From contig WBMV01002651.1 of the NCBI GenBank assembly GCA_013396655.1, forward strand, positions 496,001-560,000: DNA of 64,000 nucleotides, read 5' to 3'. Made by a program: the position numbers and the translations under genes. The notes under the pieces are model-generated. The model worked only from the letters and a program-made list of their open reading frames with translations. It was not told the origin of the DNA and did not search any database. Shown here piece by piece: positions 24,164 through 36,759 of this stretch (the first letter of the stretch is position 1; each line of letters starts with the position of its first letter). The stretch comes from Campylorhamphus procurvoides (lineage: Eukaryota > Chordata > Aves > Passeriformes > Dendrocolaptidae).

Positions 24164-26827
24164 TCCCCATTTGGTTATGCTTCTTGGCTTACAGAAATAG
24201 TGATATTGAAATTGCTCTTTAAAAAGACTGAAGCCCTCTTTCATCTAAGGTCTAAAATCCAGGTTGTTATTTGCACCAGAAATGAAGTAAAGGGCCAAGA
24301 TGCCATTGTGCTTGATGCTTTAAAGACAGGCATAAAATAATCCTTGCCCAAAAGACCTTGTGACCCAAATATAGAAGAAGAGGCACTAGACAAAAAATTA
24401 CTAAGGTGACACAAGGAACAGATAAAATACCATTGGTCGTCACAGTAAGTAGGGCTTGCACACCTATATACAGAAAAGAACCTTTGTTTTCCCTCGGATT
24501 TTGTGCTTAGAAAATCTTACTACAAGGGTATGAAAAAATTCACAGCTCGAGTTTCAGAATAAGTGTGCATAGACAGAAGAGTATTTGCAAACATTTCAAG
24601 TATCTCTTTTATAATCTCTTCAAACTGGGAGACTGTATCACTAAGAGGATGGAATCCCGTCACATCCAGTTTTCATTTGCACTGCAACTTCTTTTTGTTC
24701 ATCCTGTACCTTTGATAAGACGTGCAAGCTCCCACCTTCCTAATTAACTTTGGTAATGGGTAGTTAGGAGCTGAAATTTTTAATTGAATCTGGCTTTTGA
24801 TGAACTAGTGATTTCACAGTACAGTGTGATTAAAGCCCCTTCTATTGTCTGACTAGAGGAAAGGTCTTCAATATTATTAATTCCTTTTTCTCTCAATGTG
24901 TATTCATAGCACAACCCGTAGAACAGTGAGAAACATGATCTAACAAAACACTGAGGGAAAGCAATACAAGATGTAGCCTGCACTTGTGACTGTATTTTTG
25001 CAGTGAACTATATGTCTGAAAGTTAGAGTTTGTGACATATCACACTGGTAATACAAGTTTGAATTAGAGAGTTCTAGTCCTTTATTCAGGGAGACAAAAG
25101 CAGAGTTCAGCTGTTATTCAGAGAAAGACGCCAGACTACTTTCTGCAAGATAGAATGCCAAACAGAACAAATCAGTTGATTGATGCATCCCTACTTTATA
25201 TGGTTTTGATATTGCTCCCTTAAGAATTATATCTGCCCTGGGCCACTTGGCTGGTGCTCTCTGTCTCAGGTACTTGCAGACCAAATGTATCTGATGTGCT
25301 GGTGATGGGTGCCTAGGTCCTTTTGGACTACACTGGAAAATAAATCCACAACAGCTGCAACAGAGGAATAGCAAAAAGAAAGCCAAAAATGAGCAAATAT
25401 TACTGCTTTAGAGAAGTACTCAAGAACTAAGAATAAAATGCTCTAAATAGCAAAGAATATAACAGTTTAGTGACTTAGTCTGAAAATAAGGTTTGGAATA
25501 AACACAGAAAGATTTGCACTACAATTTCTACTTACTAGAGGGGAAAAAATCATGTTTGTATGGTATTAGTGGCAAATTAGAATGATATCTTTAATTAAAC
25601 TTGCAACTGTTTGGGCATGACTGAAAGAAACATATGATCCTATTGCTTTTCAAGTATACATTGTGATTTTTATTAGCATAGCTATAAGATTGATTTATAC
25701 AAGATTAAAAACCTTGTATAAATTACCCAAGCCTATGAAACTGGCTTGCAGATAATGATATCTTAGCTGTACTTCTTGATATTTTTATCACCTGTAACTG
25801 TCCAGGAACACAGTCAATATCTTTTTAAATTTTCTCAATAAAATAAAAAAAGAACTTGATTTTGTCCTGAATGAGAGCTGTATCCTGATGCAATAAGCTG
25901 GCTCTCGTGTCATATTGGAAGACTCATGATTGAATCTTGTAATTCCCTTGAATTGGGAGACTGACATCTTTCAGAATGAGGCATGCTGACCAAAGTGCCA
26001 GGATGCAAGCAGGAAAATTATAGCATTTCTCCCAACACACTTGTAGAAGATCTTATCCACACAGGGAAGGTGACAGAGCATTTTCCAGCTGAATGTTTCA
26101 AACAGGAAAGGGAAGACATCATTCGCCAGACAGTCTTTGTTTCTCTTAATGAAGTCCCTCACAAATGTAGGCCAGAGGTCCACAAGGTTATGATGAGAAG
26201 AAAACCGGTGATATAACAAAGAAAAACCTGAGTTTGTCTTGTTGGTGCACTGTCTGGCATATCACATAACACGCAGCATACACTGAAACAATGCAAAGTA
26301 GGCTATTTGACCTCAAAAGACTAGATTTGATCAATTATCAGTATTCTCATGGAAACAGAGATTCTAAAAACCTGTTCATGAATTGACAGAGACTAGTCTA
26401 ATTGTATTCTAGTTTCTGAGCTTGTCTTCTGTGGTGACTTAATCTATTCTGTCTGCTTGACGATGGTATAGGGCAGTTTTAGGTCTAGATACAAAACAAT
26501 GTGGTGTAATTCGTATGGCTTATTGGCCTGACTTACATTTAGAGCATTATTTTTTAAGGTGATTAAAAAGCACAGATGCTCCAGAGACAATTTACTGAAC
26601 TGCTGAATCTTCACAATCATTTAATTTCTATCAAATGATGCTGAAATCTTCTTGTTTTTCTACTTTTTTTACTGCATTTCTGTTTTGAACATCCTTCCCT
26701 TGAGACTAAGTGTGAAGAGGACTTCACAGGACACGAAAATGGGGCATCTAAGATAGCCAGTCCTGAAATCAACAACTAAAAAGAAAATGGGGCTATCTCA
26801 TATGAAGTGGACCCAACTGGCAGAATG

Positions 26828-26858
26828 ATTTATTTATTTATTTATTTATTTATTTATT
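26828..26858. repeat. (ATTT)n microsatellite
   Basis: An uninterrupted tetranucleotide array of nearly eight units is present. It is likely polymorphic in length. Confidence 0.9.
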
Positions 26859-29585
26859 AAATTATGAGAGGCAACTGCAATATTTTTGTTCAACAGAACT
26901 TTTCACTATGTAGTAGCTATGGAACTATATATATCTAGTGATTTCCAGAAAGAAGAGAAATTGAAAAACAGGCAGACCACATGCTTTCAATTTCAATATT
27001 TCTCTTTTTCTGGTAATGACCAGAGACTATAAAGAAGATACTGATATTTTGGGAAGTGTAAAAGAGAAACAAACAGCTTTTGAACAGCAAACAAGCAAGT
27101 TCTTATAGCTGTATAAGTCAGGGACAGCCAGCTGTGAGTTACCTGACACCTCAGATGTGAGTACTCCACAGAAGGAGGCATCAGGAAAAACAGGGAAGCA
27201 GCAATAATTTATGAATCAGAACTAAGGAGTGCTACCCAGAGTGGCTAGGAAAATATGCTTACTCAGTATCTTGATGTGAGTTTTTGTTTATAGGTCAAGA
27301 CCACAGAATTTCTGTTTCATTGAACTTCTGAAAACCTGCATCATTCTGCAGCAGAGCAAGTCAGTCCTTGGAGTTCATTGTTATAGGGAAAGGCTTGGGA
27401 AAAGCTCGAAGAGAGTCAACATCCCAGTGATTTGGCTCCTTATTTAGGATGTGTCAGCTTCATCTAAATACGGCTGAAGACATGCTGACCTCTGATGTCC
27501 ACAGCAATCACTTATGATGCATGTGATTGCCTGCTCCCAAGGCTGGTGTCTGTGAAAGGCTTTACTGGGAACTTACTGTCGAAAAATTCTTTTGAGGAAC
27601 TCTCTACATTGACAATATCTGCACAAAGATGTAACTTTGCTTACCACTCCCCAGAGAAGTCTAGTTTTACCCAAATGGTTCCTTTCTTCTGGTAGAATCC
27701 TATTCATATCGGAAAAAGTATTCTTGAGTGCGTATAGAACATGAAGTCTGCCCTACTGAACTGAACCAGATAAGATGCATGAAATGACATGACATGCACG
27801 TGTTCTCTGCATCCTTTAGTAGCTGGTGTCTACAGTGGGGATTTATCTGGTAATGAGCTAAATAAAGAAAGAGAGTGTATCTTTGCTCATTAATTTGAAG
27901 CAATTGAAACTAATTCTGCTCATAAATTAAATATGTTAAAGTGTTAAAAGCCTAGAAGGGAGGCAAGTGCAGAGAATGGCAAGTACTTGTGAAAAGCTTT
28001 GGAAAAAACATGAGGATTTTCCCAGTAGAAGTTGATCTAAACATCATAGTAGTTGAAGAAAACTATTCTGGGGTGAAATTTATGGCTTTAAGGCTACACT
28101 CTCCTTTCTCTATGACAGCTCTTCTACGGAAACTATATTTTTTACTTCTCATTGTGTTATGTGGGGTTTAGCATCCATGTCCTTAGTTCATCCTCACTGA
28201 TTACTATTCCTGGAGGTTTTTTAAATTCAGAACATGTCTTCCTTTCCCCTCAGCAGATCAGTCCAGGTCAAGATGAGATGGTGCAAGAAGCAATATCCCC
28301 TTATGCTTCCCTCTAAAAAATACCGTGAATGAAGAAGTTTCCGCCTCTCTTCCTGCTTTTTCCACCAACTCTCTGACACACTTCATAAAGTGGTCCGTGT
28401 CCAGACACAGCTGTGGGTCATGCTGCAGAGTGTAGCATTTCATTACAGTGGCATTTGTCCCAAAGGTCTGCAAAATTGCTTCAGTTCTCTTATTACCCTG
28501 TCTTGGGATATCTGGCCCCTCTCAGCATCACTCTCTATCATCTTTTCTGTAATTGTTTTTACCTGTTGATCAATAGTTATAATCTTAGTCAATGATTTCT
28601 CATCATTAAATGCTGAAGGACACTACAAGTCTGCCTTTTTCTCATTCTCTTTGTTTTGTACCATTTTGTTCTCTTCTTTTCCTCTGCCACCTTCATTTTC
28701 TTTCGCCTCCTGTGAGTTTCCTCATACCAAATGCTGCCTGACTTATCAGTACAGTGTCTGTAGCCAACAATACTATTTGGATATCCTTTGTTCTTTACAG
28801 ACACCTCCACTCTGATCTCCAGACTAGTGTCCTTGTTGCCTTCTTCCCTGTTGTGTTTGGCAGACTACAGCAAAACTCCAGCTGGGAACCAGATTTAAGT
28901 TTAACACCACACATATTCGTTATTCTTTCACTCTGGCTGTAACTCCAGCATAGTACTTGCTATTACCAATTTTTTTGCAGCTACCGTGAGTCTGAGAGAT
29001 AGGAGTGGGGTGTTTCCACACAATAATCCTATTATCTAGTGAAGTTTTATATGCCCAGCATGTTTTTGTTGAACAGCCTTTCTCTCATATCTTTCCTGGC
29101 TGCTCAGGAATGCTTCAGATCTCCTATGTGCTTAATGTCTGCTGCGTGCTCACCCTGGGAATGGGGCTGCCAGAGGGCACAGCAGAGACTGATGTCCAGG
29201 TTCCTCTTCTCAAACTGAATTAAATTAAAATACAAAGGATGTGTATGGAAAAGGCATATAAATCATTCAGAACCTTATCAAAGCCTGCATCCCCATTGCA
29301 GCTAATTAGAGAATTTTTAAAAAGATAGGACTAATGAAGCAAACTCTTGATTAAACCTAATCACACCTCTGCTCCTTGAGAGATGTGATGTATAGGAATT
29401 CTGCAATTTCCCTAATTACATTTAGAATCAGATGTGTCTTGTTTCCCTCTGCCTCAGCTTGCTGCTACATGAGCTCCAAACCCAGAAAACTCATGTATGA
29501 GTGGGATGTGGGCAGTGAGGGTGTTCTGAAGTTAAAGAACAGATAAAGGAACATGTGCCCTCTCAAATACATAAATACACATAAG

Positions 29586-29610
29586 CATATATATATATAT
29601 AAATATATAT
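29586..29610. repeat. (AT)n microsatellite
   Basis: Alternating AT of about 25 bp carries one AA interruption. It is simple sequence. Confidence 0.75.
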
Positions 29611-30269
29611 GCAAATGTCTCTAGGTGTGTATATCAATGTATGTGATGAGTCTGTAGGGACTGTGTGACGCACAGGAAAATGGAAGCCAGCATTAGTTTC
29701 AGAGAGATGACGTTGCTGGCAGTCAGTGATAGATGTTAATTGTTTTGTTTGTGTTTATGGAGTGTCTAGATAACTCTGCTGCGTGTTGCTCCCAGACATT
29801 CTGAAAAGAGGCCCACATATATTTTTTTGAACAACAATGACAAGCAACAAAGAGGTCAGAAAGGTCGATAAGGAGGTATAACAGTTTTCAAATGACTTGT
29901 AGCTGTGCAAACACAAGTCATTAGTTAGAAGGTTAAATGAAAAAGCTTGCTGGGAGCTATATTGAGAGCTTTGCTTTCTCAGGTTCTGAAAGAGTTTTCT
30001 GAAACTGTGAATTTTAGCATAGATGGTCATGGCATGGCCATGGATGGTTGATTTGAAATCTTGCCAATATAAAGAATAAATTCATATTGATACTGGAATT
30101 ATTGTTAGCAACACTGATGGTTATAATAATAATAACAACATTATTATAGTACTAAAACTTGTGACAAACACTTTGTATGCTGCAGCATTTGATATGGGAA
30201 TTGTCCATGTGAAATGCAATGTAATTATTTAAATACCACATGACTTTTTAAACTAATGTGACCAAAAAG

Positions 30270-30314
30270 TTTTTAGAACTGCTTGTATGTGTATAAATGT
30301 TTCTGTTTCAATGT
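30270..30314 (+). repeat. Dispersed 45-bp direct repeat, copy 1
   Basis: The segment TTTTTAGAACTGCTTGTATG and the following 25 bases match 32149-32193 with one substitution (C versus T at the 40th position). The flanks of the two copies are unrelated. No known repeat family was recognised. Confidence 0.8.
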
Positions 30315-32148
30315 TCACTTGATTCAGTAGGTAAAGTTAATTATTACTAACATATAGTACAGGACACTTTAAATAGAGACTTGTTTGTAAAATGTTGACA
30401 GCAGTAAGCAATGTTAACTCCCAGCTGTGTTTATTGTTACCTTAGGTGGAATGAATGCTGTGTAACAGAAATGATAAAGCCCTCTTTAATATAACGATCT
30501 GTTTGTAAAAGTGCAGGTAGGAGATGCTGAAGAAATAAAACCTGCCTTATAATGCTAAAAAGCTTGCTTTTGGTAAACTATATATATTTTGGAAGAAGCC
30601 TATGGTATTTCTAATTGCACTTTGATTAACTTTTTGTGTACATTGATAGAAACGAGTCACATCTCTTTCTCCGTTTTTTTTTTAATTAACAATTCTTCAT
30701 GATCCTTGAGGTTTAAAATTAATAGCAATGACAAAATGGGATTCCAAAGGAATGTGCTCCTAACAAGAATGAGACTTAAAAACAGTTAAAACATGTGTCG
30801 ATGTTGATTTGGCACACCTTGCTGAAACCCTCACAGGTTTCTAGGAAGGTAAAGAAACAATTTAGTGTTTTAACAAAAGAATGATAATTTTCTTTCTTGA
30901 TGTAGATGCAGTCAGATTAACCATCTTCTCTCTGTGCAGTAGCACTCTGTTAACTGTTATTTTAGTAAAAATGAATGTTGTGTCAAGACAAAAAGTACAG
31001 ATTTTGAAGAAAGAGCAAAGTACATTTGTCAAATGTCTACATGCTTTAAAAAAGGCTTATGAGGAGTGGGATGATCTGTTCTTCACATAATCATGTTCCC
31101 CATCACAGTGAAAAAAAATTCCTTAAAATGGAAAATGAAAGGCAATTATAATGTAAAGGATAGAATGTTTTATCAAACATACTTTATAAACAGGCAATAA
31201 GAAAAACTGTGAATTTTGTCATCTAAATAATGCTTATTTTCCCCCCAATATATTGTATAAACCTCCTCTATACTTAAACTGACATAGTATAATATTAATG
31301 TGTGTTTTTGGCATACAATAAGTATAAATTTCTTCCACAAGAGTACCAAAACATATATTTCAAAACCTAAGTGTGCTTTAAAGAATAATATGTTCAGTAA
31401 ATGCCATATTTCATCTCTTTCTTCTATATTCATTTTCTTAAAGTCAAGAGTCCAGGGGATTTTTGTCTCTGTCAAGTACAGCAGATGTTGTTTCACCCAC
31501 ATCTAGATATGTCAAGCTAAAAAATCAGCTTCTGGAAGAATAAAACTTTAAAGATTTAACTTCATATTAACACCAGAAAGAGGAAAGAAGTATTACTTTG
31601 TCTATTGATATGGAGCACGTGGAAAATCTCTAGAGATGACTGAGATAAATTTCTGCAGGGAAAGTGTAATTTGTAACCATTTCTGACATTTTTCCCACCC
31701 CTCTTTCTTGAAATCCCTTTTTAACTTCCCTTTATAAAGCATAAAGGATTTAGTCCTCATGGAAGTAGACCAGCTGCACTCAGTGTGCAGGCTTGGAGGG
31801 AGGGGCTTGGAGGAAAGCCTTGAAATTTATGGGATTTTAGTCACTCATTTACTATTGAAAGGCAAAATTGATGATTTTATTTTACAAAGAAAAATGTTTT
31901 TCTTGTATGCTGTAAATATACCACTGCCAGATCAGTGCAGTCCTCTTAGGATCATAAAATATTTGGCTCATCTTAATTGCAAGAATGTGATATTGTTTCT
32001 TGAGATATGTGTAGGACTTGGGCCTCAGTATCCCATTAAAAGCTGTAAAACCTGCAGCTTTAAGCAGATTGATTTCTCTGCATCTTAAACCACAGCCTCC
32101 TGACAGAAAGGTGGCTGCTTCCACAGGTTTGCAAAGAAGCCTACCTAA

Positions 32149-32193
32149 TTTTTAGAACTGCTTGTATGTGTATAAATGTTTCTGTTTTAATGT
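32149..32193 (+). repeat. Dispersed 45-bp direct repeat, copy 2
   Basis: This is the partner of 30270-30314, 1879 bp downstream in the same orientation and identical at 44 of 45 positions. It could be a short duplicated insertion or a remnant of a repeat family with more copies elsewhere in the genome. Confidence 0.8.
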
Positions 32194-32909
32194 GCTGCCC
32201 CAGGCCTTGAGGTTCATGTTCTGCTTATAGGCTTATTTTTCTAATTGCTGAACAGCAGAAACTTTCTGTGATTCACTCGGAGTGGGTAAACGCTTTCAGA
32301 ATAGGTTTTTTAATGAGCAGTGCTTTTACTGCTGCACTTAAGACAGCAGGATCACTGATGATATAATCACCTAACTCATATTGTTCATGTTTTTACTTTT
32401 TTGGTAGCATAAATTTTCCCAAAGTTTAAATAGCTGCAGAAAATATGGAAAAATACCCCAAAAAGCAAAATATTTTTCTCTGGATTATGTGAAAAGGTAA
32501 ATTCTTGGGAGTCTTTAGGTTTTTTTGCAATAGGGGGTTTTGTATGTAAAGACCCATCTAAAAATTCCATGTTTGTTTTGTAAATGTATTTTGTTTAGAT
32601 TAGGTAAAATGTAATTTTTGAACTGTAAGTCTTTTTTTGGAAGGAAAGCAAAAACATGTCAACATTTAATTTGGCATGAGTCTTGAACTATTTTCTAATA
32701 AGATAGCTATACACTTCTGGTAAAATCAGAGACACATCTAGAATTAATAAGATTACAAAGAAGAAAAGGACCTCAAAGAAGGAAATTTCCCCATTTTTGA
32801 AGACAACAAAATGGAAAATGTCTAGTAAATACATTTTTACAGCAATTGATTGCTGGAAAGTCCTTGGTTTGTATTCTGGCAAAACCTTTATTGCTAAGAT
32901 GAGCAGAGA

Positions 32910-33305
32910 TATGTCTGAATACAGGGAGTACTGTGTCCAGCTGTGGACCCCTCAGCTCAGGAAAGACATGAACCTGTGTGATGGCCATGAAGATGGTCTG
33001 AGGGCTGAAGAATCTCCAGGACACCTCTCCTTTGAAGATAGGCTGAGAGAGCTGGGGCCACATGTTCAGCCTAGAGAAGAGAAGGCTTCAGAGAGACCTT
33101 AGAGCACCTTCCAATACCTAAAGAGAGCTCAAAAAGAGCTGGAGAAGGACTGTTTACCTGGGAATGTAGTGATAGGACAAGGGGTAATGGCTTTACACTA
33201 AAAGAAGGTAGATTTAGATTAGGTATTAGGAAGAAATTCAGTACTGTGAAGGTGGTGAGGCAGTGAAACAAGTTGCCCAGAGAGGAGTTGGATGATACCC
33301 CCAGC
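32910..33305 (+). mobile_element. CR1 LINE fragment without 3' tail
   Basis: The plus strand matches avian CR1 from near the end of the reverse transcriptase frame (GGAGTACTGTGTCCAGCTGT) through GGCTGAGAGAGCTGGGG, AGTGATAGGACAAGGGGTAA and GTTGCCCAGAGAGGAG. The match then fades near 33305, before the usual CCAACC...ATTCTATG tail. CR1 copies are normally 5'-truncated with an intact 3' end, so the loss of the tail points to a later deletion. Internal deletions and stops leave no usable frame. Confidence 0.88.
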
Positions 33306-34357
33306 TGAGGTGATATTGCTCTTCTAAAGGTGGCTAGGGGCTTGTGTTGTTTTGGCATTTTTATGAGTCAACAATATATGTAAAACTTTCAGGGGTAAAT
33401 GCTACTTGTGTGTGGACAAAAAACTCAAGTCAGAAGTCAGAAGTGCATGTTGAGTTGCAAGTTGAGTTGCGTGTTGACACAGAAAGTCATTTATGTCTTA
33501 TGTTCACCAGAAACCATAATGAAAGAAAGATTCTTAATGGAAGCAGAATTCCTAATTATACTTTCCTGGTGAACATAAAGCTGTAAAAATTGTACAAAAT
33601 GTAAAAAAAAAATAAAAACAACAAAAAATGTTTATTAGCCTTGAAAGTTTTTATGAACATGAATTTAATTTTGCACAGATAAGTAGATAGCATGGGTCAT
33701 GAAGGACCAATGTTCATAAAAGTGGAGTCTTTTTTCATAAACTCAGAATATTCTAATCCATGAAACTGAACAAACATCCTACAGTATGGGTTTGAATTTG
33801 TAAATGGTATTCCTCCAGTTCTGTAAATTTACTGAAGATAGAGTATTAGGTATCATCTTTGCCTGGAATGGGTAAAACCAGGATTTATAAATTTCTTTGG
33901 GAGAGCAGGGACAGGTTATTTACCTTTAGAGGGGAACTGCCCCCCTCAGTCTGCAGGAGATCACCATTCTGGTGGTACGGGCAGTACTGATTTCTTTCCA
34001 GTAAAGCATTTAAAATGATGACAGAGAAATCCCTCAGTCTACAAGCAAGGCCAAAATAAAAAAAGGAGCCCCCCAGTCTGTTTCAGTGTATCATGGCATC
34101 CGCCTTCATGACTACTTGTAGGTTTAAATTCTTAAAAATCTGAAACAAAATGCTTCTTCCTTCAGGCTGTTGTAGCTGACAGACAGACAGGCAGCCGACT
34201 CGTACGGTGCTTCTGAATCCTTCACACACCGAACACACAGAGCTGCTGAGGAATGAGAGTTATTCTGCAGGATTTGTGGAGTCTTTGATGGGAAACACAG
34301 AGACTGAATTTAATAGCTTTTTCTGGTTGTGGATTTTGTTTTGTTTTTTGGTTTGCT

Positions 34358-34428
34358 GGGGCTTTTGGGATTTTTTTGGGTTTTTTGGGGGGAGGGTTGG
34401 AGGAGGGGTTTTGGGAGGGGAAGTGGGG
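34358..34428 (+). repeat. G-run tract, potential G-quadruplex
   Basis: Within 71 bp the plus strand has nine runs of three or more G, separated by short T-rich or A-containing loops. Any four adjacent runs satisfy the usual quadruplex pattern. It follows a TTTTG-rich stretch. Function is unknown. Confidence 0.75.
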
Positions 34429-35518
34429 TTGTTGAGTTTTTTGTTTCCTACTTTGCTTTGTTTTTAACAATAAGTGTATCTGTTACTTTAAAGCAGAATG
34501 ACCAGCTGGAAACAACACATGCATTTTTTTATATTAGATACAAAATGCGGTTGATTACCTCTGAAGATAAGGGGTACACCATCAGCACTGTTTGGGAACA
34601 CAAATGGAAGAAAATAGAGTGCTGTAGTTTTTTTTATCAAAACCCATCTACCATTGTTTTCGAAGCATAAGGTTGTTCTTCTCCTGTGAAGAGACGGAGA
34701 ACTGTCCCTTTACATAACACAAATAAATTTACCTATGAAATGCATGGTTGTACCTTTCTGATATATAATTTCACATTGGCCAGAAATTATATACATATAC
34801 ATACACAGATTTGAACTGTACATGGGAATATTCTAAAACTAAAGGAAGATAAAAAACATATTGGTAAATCAGATTTCATTTCCTGTAGCTGTCTCCTTCT
34901 TCCCTTTGACCTTTAATGTCATCAACACAATGCTTTCCATGATTTAATGTGTGTCTGTGCCTCATTCACTGATGTTTACAGAAATATTTTCCTTCATGGC
35001 TTGGCCACACTTGTGGTGGACACCATAGGCTGAGACTCTCTGGCTTCTGCCTACTCAGGATATGGCTTTGATTTCTCGTGTTTCCAAAAAAAAAAAAAAC
35101 CACAAACGTCCAGGGATCTCCTTGGCCTGATACAAAATTTTCTTCATAGTACTCTGAAAGTCTGAAGAGTCAAGAACACATTCTTTTATCTCACAGGCCG
35201 CCAGAGAAACCCACGTTTCCATCTTTCTGAGCCACAGTAAACTCAGAAACGTTTTTCCTCCTTTTTACCTTGTTGTGAATAGGCAACAGCTATGATCAGG
35301 TTGGCTGCATTGCTTGGGTCAGCACCCACCACCAGTGCACAAGTGCTCGGTGGAGCCATGCACTCCTCTTCTGGGAGTCACCCTGCTCTGCAGACTGCTG
35401 CTGTCAGGGAAAGTTTTATCTGGTTTTAAAAACTGTATGCTGGCGGTAGTTTTGATGACTCAAACCTCAATAAAAAATGCCTACCAAGGGCCAGATTGCA
35501 GGTTCCATTACTTGTTGA

Positions 35519-35553
35519 TTAATTAATTTGCTTTAATTAAAGTTAATTAATTG
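35519..35553. promoter_or_regulatory. TAATTA cluster, candidate homeodomain sites
   Basis: Three TAATTA cores and one TAATTG lie within 35 bp, centred on a perfect 12-bp palindrome CTTTAATTAAAG (35531-35542). TAATTA is the core site of many homeodomain proteins. AT-rich DNA also generates it by chance, so a regulatory role is only inferred. Confidence 0.25.
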
Positions 35554-36225
35554 CAATACGAACAGCAGCTAGGCTTCACAAGGGCTGGAGGGATATTAAC
35601 CCTTTGCTCTAGCACAGGACAGAGAGTACTTAAATGTGTCCTGTGAAAATGAAAATATTCTGCATACAAAACACAGTTTCCAAAGAAGAAATTTTTTAAG
35701 TTTCCTTGCATTAGTAAGGCAATGTTCTACAACCTCTGTAAAACAGCCTGCACTTTTCTACTCAATCCTCTCTTCCTGATCCAACCACTGGCCAAACTGA
35801 ATGCTCTCTCCAACATGCCTCCATGTTATTGGGAACTGGCTGCTTTCTCTTGGTGTCCTGGTTATAGTGGCAGGGACCAGTTTGTCACTGTATGGGTGTA
35901 TTCTACACGCTCTATGTCATTTTCTCAGGGACTGCTAACGACTGATCATTTGCAGCAGATGCCCAGGGCACACCTGGCCCCTCAGACTACAAGCTGGGTG
36001 TCTAGGAACTCTGTGAGATAAGGAAGTCTTCTCACTCCAACACCACCTTCCCCCCCCACCCCCGCCCTGGGGACAGGAGTCCTTAGCACCTTCACACTCA
36101 GCCTGAGGGCTCCTGTCTGCTAATGGGCCATCAAGGAGTATCCCATGGCTCACAGTGTAGTAAATCACCATTGCGTAACTCCTCGCCCTGTGGGAGGTAC
36201 TGTGCACTCCCATCTGAGCCCAGGC

Positions 36226-36233
36226 ATATATAA
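36226..36233 (+). promoter_or_regulatory. LTR TATA box
   Basis: GGCATATATAACC lies about 370 bp into the LTR and about 290 bp before the ATTAAA signal, as expected for a retroviral promoter. Confidence 0.6.
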
Positions 36234-36517
36234 CCTTGGGGGTTTGGGACTTCTGGGGCCACTTGTAGGATAGAGGAGGAGGACCAGGACCTCAACAGGA
36301 CTGCAACTGCCACTCTTGACCGGCCTGTGGGTATCATCATCAGCAACAGGTTTTCTCTTTCCTTTTGCTTTGTACTAAGGGGGAGGCTATGTGGTTCTCA
36401 GCACAGGGGCTGGCGAGCTCCATTTTGTTTGTGCCCCAGGGTTCTGAGTGGTACATTGTTTTTTTGTGGGTCAAACAGATTTTTCCTCTGCATTATTGTA
36501 CTTGTTGTGATCTTTTT

Positions 36518-36523
36518 ATTAAA
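36518..36523 (+). terminator. LTR poly(A) signal ATTAAA
   Basis: The hexamer lies about 63 bp before the 3' end of the LTR. This places the R/U5 junction shortly after it. Confidence 0.55.
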
Positions 36524-36759
36524 TTGTAATTCTGACTTGCAATCTCTGGAGGAGTTCTCCTGCTGGTTTACCTTTAGACCAGTACACTTGGGCTCCTTAT
36601 TCCAACAATCATTCAGGATGAGCTAAAACTCAGATTTGAGCCATTTGCACCCTTTACCCTGATGTCACAATGCCTTTCAGTGCCCACCTTGCTCCTCATC
36701 CTTCTCTCACCTCCTCAGTCCCTGTTCTTCCAACTCCAGAGTGCTCAGGAAGCTTCTTC

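Larger units (their letters stand above)
24164..32909. other. Noncoding DNA, no recognised gene
   Basis: Nearly 9 kb shows no recognised gene, LTR or CR1. It contains the (ATTT)n microsatellite at 26828-26858, an (AT)n run at 29586-29610, a TAA/AAC-rich patch near 30125-30150, and one arm of a dispersed 45-bp repeat pair at 30270-30314, with the other at 32149-32193. A 69-codon frame at 30881-31090 is lysine-rich but has no other support. Confidence 0.6.
33306..35853. other. Noncoding DNA with G-rich and TAATTA-rich patches
   Basis: No gene is recognised. It contains short local duplications at 33426-33475 (AGTCAGAAGTCAGAAG and GTTGAGTTGC repeated), the G-run tract at 34358-34428, a 13-A run near 35087, and a cluster of TAATTA motifs at 35519-35553. 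Frames of 86 and 113 codons at 34207-34670 cross the G/T tract and give low-complexity G/F/W-rich peptides, which I do not accept as coding. Confidence 0.6.
35854..36586 (+). mobile_element. Solo avian ERV LTR (733 bp) with 5-bp TSD
   Basis: A complete LTR is in plus orientation. It begins TGTCCTGG and ends CCAGTACA, so the termini are near-perfect inverted repeats. It is flanked by identical 5-bp direct repeats CTTGG (35849-35853 and 36587-36591). A TATA box ATATATAA is at 36226-36233 and an ATTAAA poly(A) signal at 36518-36523, giving a coherent U3-R-U5. A C-rich run at about 36049-36067 lies in U3. There is no internal retroviral sequence. The 5-bp duplication favours an ERVL-type element. 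Its open frames are short and non-viral. Confidence 0.85.

Noticed and set aside
24062..24244. Minus-strand 60-codon frame crossing the gap
   Set aside because: It runs through undetermined bases and poly-C, so it has no meaning.
30881..31090. 69-codon frame with a lysine/glutamate-rich C-terminal half
   Set aside because: It looks mildly protein-like at the end, but there is no homology, no conserved motif and no convincing splice or promoter context.
34207..34670. Open frames with G/F/W-rich peptides
   Set aside because: They are produced by the G/T low-complexity tract. The opposite strand gives an equally artificial P/K/Q-rich frame.
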